In this document: piece by piece, positions 48,030 through 58,620 of the stretch
How the letters are laid out: each line of letters opens with the position of its first letter
How positions within the stretch are numbered: the first letter of the stretch is position 1
Origin: Paramacrobiotus metropolitanus
Lineage: Eukaryota > Tardigrada > Eutardigrada > Parachela > Macrobiotidae
Assembly: GCF_019649055.1 (NCBI RefSeq)
Contig: NW_026570410.1
Span: 101,862-165,861, forward strand
Reading direction: 5' to 3'
DNA: 64,000 nt
The notes under the pieces: generated by a model
The model's input: the letters and a program-made list of their open reading frames with translations, nothing else
The model's database searches: none
Told to the model about the DNA's origin: nothing
Made by a program: the position numbers and the translations under genes

Positions 48030-48710
48030 ATGTGATGGTTCTAATCGCGAGAGAGATCGTTGGATCGGAGCTAGCCCAAACCAAAGCAGTGTTGCGGACT
48101 ATTGCACACTGCCTTAATTGAGTGCCGTAATTCCACTCACCATCCGATTGGAGATACCGCAACAATACAGGAAATCAAAGTCTCTGTTCTGTTCTACCCA
48201 GCAATGTTGAGAAATTTCTACGTTTGCTAAAAGAGCGACTCAGTATTTATGTGGAGCGAAAAGCAGAACAACTGAATTCACGGGTCGTATGCATAACGCA
48301 GCAGTTGCTCCGCTGCCAAAGGAGCAATCGACGGTGAAAAGCGTAGCAACGCCTGGACGTGGCCACGGCGGCACTGCGTAGCATTAGGGAGAGCGAGGGT
48401 GTGGCCAGCAGTTTGTACCTGGCCGGGCAGTACGGTCTGCAGCGCCACCGGAAACAGCATACAGCCATTACAGCGTATTGGCGGGAAGGGCGCAGGCGCC
48501 AGGCGGAGCAGCAAACCGTGCTCCGTTCAGATTGAGTTTTATTAGCCTAACGTTCGGCTAACGGAAAACGTTAACGTTTTCCGTTGATTTGCAGGAATTA
48601 CAGCCTGATTAGAAGTAGGTTTCTCTTTTGTATTGCGCTATCAGCTGGCTTTCCCAGCATTGAACCCCGTGAGAACACTATCCGCTGAGGTGAAAAATAT
48701 GCACTGAGGT
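48030..48710 (+). repeat. Zinc-knuckle element, copy 1 (degraded)
   Basis: The beginning (gtgtttatgtgatggttcta...) matches 60.69 kb. The coding remnant has RNSTHHPIGDTATI and then, in another frame, SNVEKFLRLLKERL, with stops between, so the protein is broken. The second half (about 48350-48530, acgtggccacggcggcactg...) and the tail (gctggctttcccagcattga at about 48649) match the minus strand of 50.95-50.04 kb. It is one arm of an inverted duplication. Confidence 0.7.
48560..48585. repeat. Perfect 26-bp palindrome
   Basis: aacggaaaacgtt followed directly by its own reverse complement; inside element copy 1. Confidence 0.9.
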
Positions 48711-49704
48711 GCTGCTATTAACTGATCGTCAAGAGCATAAAATTCGTCTGACGCCTCGAAGAGCGCCAGGTAGCACTTTTCAATTCCACAAAGCTCAAAC
48801 CCAGTACCATCACCCAGTGGTATTGGAGCTCGCGCTCGTGCAAGAATGTGGTTGACAACCACCGCTAGTTAATATTATAATATAATATCGGATTAGACTC
48901 GTAGATGACCAGCCGCAAGCCGCGGTCGTCCGTTGCCGCTATTTGCGGCAGTAGCCTGTCGACCTTTAATCTGCTGGGGAGACTGCGCAGGTATTCCGCG
49001 GTACAATTAAAACGTAATGCGTGGCACGGTGACAGTACTATACTTGTACACACTGATGTACTGCGCATGGGCGCTGAACAGTCTGTACAGCGCCAGCAAG
49101 GCACCTGCCATTTGCCAAAAGATGAATGCGGAATGCGTGGTTGTATCTGTACCTTCACAGTAATAATATAATTACACGGTTCGGGGATCGATCGGCAGCG
49201 GACGTCCCTGCCGACTCGCCGCGCCGATCTTGCATCCCGATCCCGATCCTGTATCCCGGCTGGCTCTGATTATCTTACAATCATAATTACTGTTTTTGTC
49301 GAGATTTGATGTAACGTATCGCGCAAAACGTAACACCACTTTATCACTCTAATTGTTCCAGTTTGTTTTCTATCGATCTTTGGATACTGTTAACGATGTC
49401 TGTTTATTACAAGGGAATGGTGAATGTACCAGTGTATTTCGATTTACTGTGCTGTATTGTACTGCTGTCATTTTGTCGCATGCGTAAGGGGGCATTAAAT
49501 TCATTATTATTACGAATCGCACTGATGACAACTACTGGATGCCTCGGCTTTTGCCAGTCTCCTGTGTTTGGTAGTTCGTGATTGTATCTCAAGTTCGAAA
49601 CCTGTGCGGAGTCAGCAGCGATCCTTAGCCTAACGAACACGGCCTGATCATTTATTCTAGACAAAAAAAAAACTGGAAATCTCCTGCTGGTATATCGTGG
49701 ACCA

Positions 49705-49800
49705 GAATCAGCGCTTTATCTGGGTATGTGGAAGCAATCCGGCGCGATCGCGACAGCGCTGGATTGACTTCACTCACCCGGATCATTCGCTTGATCGAAA
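49705..49800 (+). repeat. Fragment related to the distal end of the 60.7-kb frame
   Basis: tttatctgggtatgtggaag followed by caatccggcgcg and cccggatcattcgctt parallels 60905-60985. In translation both give F/R-I-W-V-C-G-S-x-P and later P-(D/N)-(H/Q)-S-L. Short, no independent function. Confidence 0.6.
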
Positions 49801-50039
49801 GGAAAACTATTCTGTGGTCCGTAAGGCTGCGCGTTGCCGCGCCCTCCGCTGCTCCTGCTCTCGTCAACACGCTGCCGAGTGCCCACTGCCGACCATATCA
49901 CAGCATAGAAGTCTATGTGCAATTGTACGCTGGACGAATGCGTGCATCGTGAAGGGTTAGCCGCGGTTAATATGTCAGGATGCCAAAGTGGATGTTGCGC
50001 TTTACTTGTTGGAATTGTTTGTCCCAGTATACTGACCTC

Positions 50040-50990
50040 ACAGCCGGCGGATAGTATTCTCACGGGATTCAATGCTGGGAAAGCCTGCTTCTAGAGCCTA
50101 GCGCAATACTGAGAGAAACCTACTGCTTTTCAGGTTTCGCTTGCTACAAATCCATGCAGAACGTTAGGGTAAGAAGCCTGAACACGAACGCAGCATTGGC
50201 ACGTTGTACACTCAGCTTGCGGCCTTCAGTTCTCGCCATATGCTCTATCCTGTTTCCGCTGCTCTCCAATACAGACGCACTGCCCGGCCACGCCCGCGTT
50301 CTGCCTGGCGCCAATGCCATTGCCCTAACGCAGCGCAGCGGCGGCGTGGCCGCGTTCAGTCATCGCTGTGATTTTCGCCGCGAATAGGTCCTTCTGCAGC
50401 GTTGCAATCCTTGCAAGTGACTGATGCAGCGGTTTTTAATTCCGCACTTCCGATTTTCGCTCAACATTACTGAGTAAACTTGAACCCATGCTTTCAGCAA
50501 TTGTGGAAATTCCTCAATGTTGCTGGATAGAATAGTAAATTTACATATTTCCGGGATTGTTGCGTCGTTTCCCGTCGGATGGGGAGTGGAATTGCGGTAG
50601 TGTGCAAAGCACGACTCACCACAGATGTAGTTTATGCTGCGATCCATTGATCTGTCTGCCGATTATAGCCATAATATGAACACGCAGCAGTCGGCAGATG
50701 CTTCGCGGTTCCCTTCTGACCATGCTGAAGATTTGAAGGTAATTTCATTAGCAGTGAGCCGCACTGCGTTGAGCATAGCAGTCCATTTCGAGAAAAAGGC
50801 CAGGCTAATCTCCATCCAATCAATTGCCAGCGCGTGCTCAAATCCATCCCCGAATTTCCCTCAACTGGCTTGCCGCAGGCGCCAGGCCAGCACTTCCGGA
50901 TTTCTATCCGATCATCTTGGCCGACTGCTTGCCACAGTGATTGTCCAGAGTCTGCTGATTCTCCATGCACTGGTGTAGCGTAACACGATG
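50040..50990 (-). repeat. Zinc-knuckle element, copy 2 (inverted, degraded)
   Basis: On the minus strand a frame contains GKFGDGFEHALAIDW and WTAMLNAVRL upstream and then CGESCFAHYRNSTPHPTG, ATIPEICKFTIL and SNIEEFPQLLK, parallel to RNSTHHPIG/SNVEKFLRLLK of copy 1 and NSTHHSVRCNN/MWRKFLQMLK at 60.7 kb. An in-frame stop lies between the two parts. The second half and tail repeat copy 1. The spacer between the two arms (48.71-50.04 kb) has no assigned gene; a minus-strand frame at 48865-49158 is possible but unrecognised. Confidence 0.7.
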
Positions 50991-50999
50991 ACGGCCACG

Positions 51000-51595
51000 T
51001 TGTTAATGACCAGCTGTAAGTACAATGTGACAACAGCTGTTCATTAACAATGTGGCGAACCTGGCATATGCCGCGATCGACGCACGGCTGCATAGCTGCC
51101 TGGCTTCCCAGCTGCCTACTGAATTACCTACTCTAGTTCTTAACGAAGACGTCAAGATCCAAAGGCATCACGAGCCGGTGGTCCACGGGTCTGGCTGGCT
51201 AGCTCCTGCAGGCAGCGCCCAGTGGTGCTTGTCGGAGACCGACGGTGGAACGCAACAGCCGGGGCGGCCCGGGGCCGGGCAGTCCAGGGCAGTGGGCAGC
51301 GTCGAGGCAGTGGAGTGGCGTGGCGCGCACACATGGCGTCACGATATACTGTTCAAGACGTGCAGCGTATTGTACAGTATATCCGCTGGTCCGAGCGACG
51401 AGACCGAGCAGGCGGCTGGACGACCGTCCGAGACCGGCAGGCGCAGCGGTGGAGAACGGAACGGAGGAAGGGTGCAGTGTGCGGCTGATGCGGCTGAGGA
51501 TCGGGAAGCGGCACTGGCAGATCGGGGTGCGTCGTGTATTATGTACGAGTACGTTGATCCGGATGGCCAGTGCATTTCCTTTGGCTGCGGCGTCC
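51000..51595. other. GC-rich stretch, no gene assigned
   Basis: Overlapping open frames on both strands (for example 51052-51687 + and 51199-51663 -) reflect high GC. No family is seen. Confidence 0.3.
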
Positions 51596-52890
51596 GGACC
51601 GATTGTGTAACATTTCACAACCCGACATTTCTTGGCGTAACGTTTCATGGCGTGACATTTCACAACCTGGACTTTTCACAACCGTAACATTTCATGACCA
51701 CAACATTTCGCAACGAGGACATTTCATGACCGAAACATTTCATGACCAAGCCGGAACTTCTATTCCGCACTTAAAGAAACTTAAGGAAATTGCCTATTTA
51801 ATATTCTCCTTAAATCTGGCCAGAAAACACTTTGCATAGTGCAGAAAACAACATTATCTTTACTGCTATTGACAAATGGTAGAATCAGTAAGGTTAATAT
51901 TTTTTTAAACCTAACCATGCTGTCCATACAGGAATGAATATTTTGACAGTACAAATACGGAGATTTTGGTACTACTATTATTAATTTTCTGAAAAGCGCT
52001 CTCAAATACCTGTTTATCCAAATACGTCCCGGGATTATCATACAAGGCAGTAAAACATTGGAGATTGTTTCGTTTGTGTACAACAAAATTAAGGCTTTAA
52101 TATTCTACTTTGGCCTTGGGGCAGATTTCCCTCGAGTTAAACTTTACCGGTGAATGAGTATTATGTAATATGTAGGTATCCGGGTACTTCGGCGCAGATA
52201 TCCTGTCGAGACCCAAAACGCAATCTGCCTCTGCATTCAAATATTTCTTGCTGTTTGTGTATAAGTAGTTCATATCCAGATAGTCTGAGATGAAGCAGCA
52301 TAACGTTAAAAACGGCACGCCAAGCACAATGCAACGCAGTAATATCCTTATTATTGCCGCTGATAATTACTGCAATATAGGCAAAAGTAAAAAATAAATT
52401 ACGACGAAAAAGTTATCGGGAGACGGCTAAGCGATCACATCTAATGCTTACTTGATCCTGTGGCTTGTTTAGATCATCAAGAATTTACAAGTATGTGAAA
52501 GGGCCTTTACTCTTTGTACAAAGTGGTTGCCAAAAAATAGCACAACTGTAATTTTTTTTTATCTGAATTGCTTTTGTGGTATGGATGGTTAATGTCGGTG
52601 TTTATATCGGTTTATCCGAATGCGACATTAATACGCCAAAATTCTTAGCGTATAATAATGCACGATTTCAACAAAAAGAATAATACTGGTTTTGTTACGT
52701 GTTTTATATACCTTTCTAAAATTTGCAGTGACTAATGATGATAATTTTGCCTAGGGTTTGTCTGCTCAACGATTAAACTAAATTAAACTAAACTACGAGT
52801 TCAAAATGTTGCTGTCGGTCATGAAGTGTTACGGTTGTGAAACGTTGCGGTCATGAAATGTACGTTGTGAAACGTTACGTTGTATAAGGA
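51596..52890. mobile_element. Candidate fold-back element bounded by inverted 16-bp repeat arrays
   Basis: At 51609-51752 a 15-16 bp unit (acatttcatgaccgaa and variants acatttcacaacctgg, acatttcgcaacgagg) repeats about nine times. At about 52800-52888 the same unit runs four to five times in the opposite orientation (ttgtgaaacgttgcggtcat). The ~1.05 kb between is AT-rich and carries minus-strand open stretches. Long inverted termini built of short tandem repeats are the hallmark of Foldback-type elements in flies, which supports but does not prove that class. Confidence 0.6.
52103..52350 (-). CDS. Unrecognised open frame inside the candidate fold-back element
   Basis: About 80 codons with a hydrophobic N-terminal stretch (LGVPFLTLCCFIS) and then a polar cysteine-containing part (CVLGLDRISAPKYPDTYIL). 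No ATG start is in frame, so it would be spliced. A second open piece lies at 51781-52086. It may be the element's own gene, an exon of a host gene or chance. Confidence 0.25.
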
Positions 52891-52959
52891 AACACAGCGG
52901 CTTGTTTGAAGGAGCACGAGCAATCTGAATCCGTCACGTGCTCGGGGATTGCGCTGAAA

Positions 52960-53085
52960 GTCTGAATCTAAATCTGATTCTGAATGCTAAAAGTCTGAGT
53001 CTGAACACAAAAATTCTGATTCTGATTACTGAAACTCTGAATAGAACTCTGAATCTGAATACAAAATAAGACTCTGATTCTGGCC
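52960..53085. repeat. Degenerate (tctgaa)n simple repeat
   Basis: Hexamers tctgaa/tctgat recur about fifteen times in slightly changed form. Confidence 0.85.
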
Positions 53086-54868
53086 GGTGATGACCGGAGT
53101 CTCTAATAAAACTGTAATGAAATTTAACTCTGGCGATAACAGCTATCTATACGAGTAATTATAAAATATTTTTAGACGGTGTGATTTGCGAACTGCTCGT
53201 AAACAGCAATACGGATTACGGCACCCGGTGGGACAATAAATTCCCGACAAAGGATGGGACTTATATCGGTAACATATGTGCTCGCATGATTACGTTTGCG
53301 AAGAAAATATGTAATTATTGTTTTGCGTCCATTGTAGGATAAGACAGCCGGCATTTCTTCTGAATTTACCGAACGGACCTGTGTCAGTACCTGTCAGTAC
53401 CAAAAAAGAAGCCCTTTTGTAAATGCACTATTTCATATACTGTAAAATAGTACTGTTAAACTAATATACTTCCCAATCGCTGTTAACAAGACAGCACGTC
53501 AAGGTTGCTTTGACATGCAGCGTGAATCCCTATCAACGGCTTGCGACTATCTGCAATGTGGCGCATAAAGCATACCGAAAAGGCGAAAACAAAGAAGCAG
53601 TTACTGAATTATGGCGCCGTATCCAATCGTAACAAACTGAAGCGGCCAACGTCCGCACTCCGCATACGTTCACAATTTAGTTTGTTTTACACAGCGAAAG
53701 GCGCGCGATAAAATTATTATTCAGGTTATTCTTGAACCTATTGCTAGCTCATGCGCAATGCATGGAAATTTATTAAAGCGCAAAATGAAGAAAGAATTTT
53801 GCTTTAATACGGAGAATACAGAGCCGTTTTCCAAGCGAGCCTCTGTAAACCGAGCCGTTTTCCAAGCAAGTCGCCGACTAAACCAATCGCGCGCAAAATA
53901 AGGCTGCATTTCTCTGTTTTCTTTCTGAAAGCAATACTCGTACTGCTGCTGAAGACTAGCATGGTATTTTACGCAACAGAGCGCCGATTTCCGTGTTTCA
54001 AAGTGCAGAACAACCAGGGAATTCGGCGGGATTGCTTTAACTGTATGTGTAAGTGTAACCAATCAAAACCTCAGAAGAGCGGAAAACGTCCGTCAAAATG
54101 TTGTCCGTGGACTCATCCGTGCTAGTAAATGAGTCTTAAATACTTTCCCGACTGCGCTATGATAAAAGCCAAAATGATGGCCTGCAATTGGATATATAGT
54201 CTGCTCATTCATTTCTCTTCCGGAGTATCAAGTATGCATGTGCATCGTTCTTCCCTGTACGGTAACGACCTTATTCATCACCGTCAGTTGATTGCGTTTC
54301 CTATTTGTACAAGTACTTACATCGCCTCATAAAACATTCGTTAGAAAATAACCGATGAAAATTTTGAGAAGACACCCCAAAAGGAGCTACTCCGCATCTG
54401 CAAATAGTGAACGAATTCAGTTGGGAAATTACAACATCATGCGCATGCCTACGTGCCTTTCTAACATTCGTTAACTGATTCACTAAAACCACAGTCTATT
54501 TACTCTAAGTACTCTAACTATTTCTGTCTTACGTTATCGGTGATGTGGGCAGGAGTTTTAAAGGAATCGGCTTGATCTAGCCCATTTCCGTATTAATTAA
54601 TGATCATTATTGTGCTGAACGTTGCCGAAGTTTGCGAGGTACGGATTATTAATTTGTTCCAGCTTAACAGTTTCCATTAACCGCACTGGTCAGTTAGGAA
54701 ACAGGCTGCAGACCAGTGATGGGGCGCAATTGCCACGAAACTGGTAAAATTTCTTTGTAAACGGAATCTTAACAATTGTGCAATTCATCGCGTTGTGCCG
54801 AGTTCAGATCACTCGCAGTTACCACTGCCCGCGGTAACTTTGCGCGTCCCATAATTCCGGGGACTTAC
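53086..54868. other. Intergenic, no gene recognised
   Basis: Contains a short direct duplication (gagccgttttccaagc at 53821 and about 53852). A minus-strand frame at 53721-54062 is unassigned. Confidence 0.35.
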
Positions 54869-55214
54869 TGTTCATGATGGCCGTGATGACCTGATCCATA
54901 ACGAGTGTATCCTCTAATTTCGCGCACCGGACATTTCGGTAAGCCAGTCTTCTGGATGTGTATCCCGGGCGAAGACGACGGAGGTAATGCGGAAGTGCGG
55001 CCCTAGCTTTGTGGAAGATGGACACGTCCACGCGCTCTTTGCATGTCTTGTTTGGAAGGATTGTACGCTGCAACGCACAGTCCTTCCACACGAGACGTCC
55101 AAACAGCGCCACACACCGGGACCGGTTCGCGGCGATCGTGGGTCTTACATCCTTCATATTACTGTATGTCCATTTGATCCCGCCCATAACCGGCCTGTTA
55201 GTGGGCGTGATGTG
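54869..55214 (-). CDS. Unrecognised exon candidate with strong splice sites
   Basis: On the minus strand an acceptor (cgaatgttgcag, ending at 55215) and a consensus donor (aaca|gtaagt, after 54869) bound an open stretch of about 115 codons. It includes VALFGRLVWKDCALQR, RAALPHYLRRLRPGYTSRR and KLEDTLVMDQVITAIMN. If the ATG at 55223 is used it would be a first coding exon. Basic, no membrane segment, no family recognised. No neighbouring exon was identified. The underlying DNA also has an imperfect inverted repeat at about 55045-55100. Confidence 0.35.
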
Positions 55215-56797
55215 CTGCAACATTCGGGCGTATCGTTAAATGGCTAGTCCTACAATTAGGCTAATTATTCGACGCGTGTGTAACGGTGCTCCCTGTTCAT
55301 TCGTTGTCAATTTAATCCCCCAGGGACTCTCTTTCGACCCTGCTCGTCTCTCTCTCACCCAGTAGCCGCAACCGGCAGCTGTCATTAATACTTAACAAAT
55401 TCTGGTGCCATGTGGTTTTTAGGTTTCCTTCGTTGTCTGAATAAGCTGACGATCAGTACTGGTAGTTAGTCAGCTGTACAAGGGCATTAATGATGTTAAC
55501 GTACGCTTCAAGGGGCTCCGGAGCCGTCCGTATGAGAATTGATGTTTCGGCCGCTGACGTACGCTTGCGAGAACGAAATGAGCCGCGGCGGGATAAACCG
55601 CTGTCCGGGATTGGTGGCGGTGCTCATCTGCAGTGTGGGCGACGTCGCGCAGTCTCGGTCGCGGTAGGCGACAGCCTTTGACTGCAGTATAGTAAGCAGC
55701 GGAATCGAACAGCGCCGCGTCGCCACTGACTGCCCACGACCGCCGCCATGTCCGACAATGACGCCGCAGTGACCTTTACTTACCAGTATCCATAACATAA
55801 TAATATGGTCAGCACGCAAAGCCTTAGGAAATCAAGAAACCTGAGAAACTGTCCATCACCGAAAATCTTGGGTGACCTTTTTATAAATTTATAGATTCGC
55901 ACGACTCGCACGAAAACCTAAACAAGAAACTCCGTACGGAATACATTTGAAACACATTCTGCTGTAGTAAAGATTACTGGCCCGGCCCACTGGAAGCCTG
56001 GAACGCCATGCTGCCATGCAGTAGCGGGAGGAGACTGTCTCGGCGTGGGACACATTCAAGTACGAGATAGTTATTAGTTACCCTGATGAGCGTACGAGTA
56101 CTAGTATGTATATAATTATACGCAAATGGACATAAATACAAGTATGTCCATATCCGGCATAACTACCTTATGAGCAATGAGGACCACGATCTTCCTCATG
56201 CTTACCATTCAGCGTACCACTCCGTTCAGCAATCGGACACCGTGACTGCGGAGCCGCGCAGTGGTGCGCGATGCCCGACCTTCTTCGCTGTGGATGCCTG
56301 CGGGGCGGGATGACGCTCATAGGGCGCTGATTACTGTTATTAAGCGGTGCAAGACGGCAGTTCCAATTTCAACCCACGGATGCCCGGATTAGGAACACCG
56401 GGATGCACGGCGTGCGTTAACTGCTGGCGGATCGCTGTGAACGCCGGAGGTGGTCGTGGTTCGCGGTAGGGAAAGCGAAGCATGGCTCATCGAAAGCGGA
56501 TAGGCGGTTAGAGCGCGGCGAGTTGTTGCACTGTTACATTTCATCAATCCTGTTAGAATTCTAATGCCGCGCTTTTGCCAAATAACAGGACATAGTCACA
56601 TAATCTATTTTTCCCTCTTCAGTTTACTGGCCTCTGTGGTTATACCATTAATTGCTTCACCTATAGAGAAGGCGCGTTTGTAAATGTCGATTCGGTCTGC
56701 CAAACATACTATAGCTAAGAAATACATTTGTTGGCAACTTGATGTTTTTGGAAATTTCGGTTGGTTTCTTAGTCAACCGTTGTCAAAAAAGAGACTG
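55215..56797. other. Intergenic, no gene recognised
   Basis: GC-rich around 55500-55700 and 56220-56520, with open frames on both strands but none recognisable. Confidence 0.35.
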
Positions 56798-57035
56798 TTC
56801 GCGGTACACGGGATTCCGGTACAGCAAACGACATCGTGATGTCGACACTAAAGGTAAATCGAGCCAAAGCCGAAAAGGAGAAGCCGAGAAGGTTGTCTTA
56901 TAGTCCACATGGCGTATATCCATTGCATCCGACCCGTCGACGATTACAGCAAACATCTCAAAAACGCCATTAAATCAACTGGAATCTCCGTCAGATTTGT
57001 GTCAGCTACTCCGTTAAAAGAGCAAGAAAGTTTTA
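56798..57035 (+). pseudogene. Decayed copy of the ORF1-like gene at 45.6 kb
   Basis: Across several frames the sequence reads RGTRDS, then TLKVNRA, then HPTRR and RQICVSYSVKRARK, in the order of ORF1 residues ~230-320. DNA matches include cggtacacgggattcc and tcgacactaaaggtaaa. Multiple stops and indels. Confidence 0.75.
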
Positions 57036-57959
57036 GTGTTTATTCTTGCCGGGGATTGCTAAAGCTGCCTTATGTGCCAGTGTGTTAGTTATGTGCAATG
57101 GCAAAATGTAAAATTTAAAAGAGCGATTCTATAACGTCGAAAGCTGACTGAAAATTGTTTATTGACATATGCCGGTTTGGTCATTTGATTGTTTTTAGTT
57201 CTTAGCTGCAGCAAAATGATTTTAACAGGACCATCTTTAAGTGTCACAGTTATGTTAGTGTAATAATAACAGCCTTTGCTACGAGGCGTCGCTTTATTTT
57301 AAAACTTAGGCTAAGACAGAAAATTCTGAATAAGAAAAAAACATTATGTTGGCTGATAGGATTCCACAGGAAAAAGATGGTACTTTCCACAAGGTAGTCA
57401 GTTCGATTAAATGCGATCCATGGACGGCAGTCACCGTTGTACCGCAAATAGAGGTTGCAGCTGGCGCTATTAGATGAGTAATCCGGCGGACTACTCATCT
57501 GCTGTAATCGAATAAGTAATCAAATGAGTAATCGAATTAAAAATCTAAATTAGATGGTATTAAGTTATGGTGATACAAACGCCCGATGCAGACCGCGCTC
57601 GGCGTCGCTGATACTTCATTATTTCTTTACATAAATCGAATATTGCACTATAGAGGCTACAAAATTACGGGTTGAATTAAACTACTGCATTCAATAATAA
57701 ATATTAAAAACTAAAATAACTGCTGATTAACTAAATTCTATTAACTACGTGCAAATTGAATAGTAATTTGATTACTGAATTTAAAAATAATTAAACAATG
57801 AATTAGATGTTAACTTGATTTTTATTGGTCAAATCATACTCTATGCAGAACTGTTAGAGAAGAAACACAAAGCTCCAACAGCAAACGTTCATGCAGTTTA
57901 TCCTGCCCTTCCATCGTGCCCAGCACTGACGCTGCATTCCCCCTTTGGATTTTTATCGA

Positions 57960-58620
57960 CAACCGCTGCCACAGAAATTCATGCGAACGCCCTTCTCCCG
58001 TGTGCTGTGTAAGTCTTCCCTAGCTCTTTGATGATCGCAATCGCCGACGGTCCCCATGAACCAAGCGTCTCGAAGGCAATCGGTACGAATTGGTAGCGGC
58101 CATCTAGATAAGAGTAAAATCTGGATTTCTTCTCCTCTGCTTGCACTGCGGCCGCTCCCGCAATGGCGGAAGTGGCTTTGACATGCGACGGCGCAACCGT
58201 GTCTACGCATGTCACGTCTTATGCGAGACACAACCCGCGTTTGCAAAGCGAATGTCGTGCAGCCGTCCGGGCGGCGTTCGGTGGTGTGAGAGGTGCCGCG
58301 CGGCTCTAGTTTTGCAGGTACGCCAGCGGATACAAAACTTCTGTAAAATATGCTGCTTAACACACCGTGACGCGGATGCCGTCCGGCGAAAAGGCTCATG
58401 ACAGCCCGTGGTGCGCATAACTATCAACTGCTTTATGGCATTTAGCGCAGTCATGAGGGTCGCAGATCGTGGCACCAAGGCGGATACCAACGCTGATCTT
58501 CAGTTCGTCGTCTCCTATTAGGTTGCCAATGTGGGCCGAGGGCACCGCGTTGGCCGAGGGCACCGCGTTAAGTCAGAGGCCGGCTTCTGGGCAAGTAAAC
58601 GCGCTGTATTGATCTCATCG
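57960..58620 (-). pseudogene. Second non-LTR reverse-transcriptase tail, frameshifted
   Basis: Minus-strand pieces in family order: NAVPSAHIGNL, ISVGIRLGATICDPHDCAKC, AHHGLS then a stop, then a shift to LFAGRHPRHGVLSS and KLEPRGTSHTTERRPDG, then another shift to VTCVDTVAPSHV and FETLGSWGPSA. It is the same protein region as at 8.2-9.0 kb but clearly a different lineage. An 18-bp direct duplication (ggccgagggcaccgcgtt, about 58535-58570) interrupts the upstream part. Non-functional. Confidence 0.85.

Noticed and set aside
51052-51687. 211-codon + frame and its minus-strand partner 51199-51663
   Set aside because: Both strands are open because of high GC; neither has recognisable motifs, and the 3' part runs into the 16-bp repeat array.
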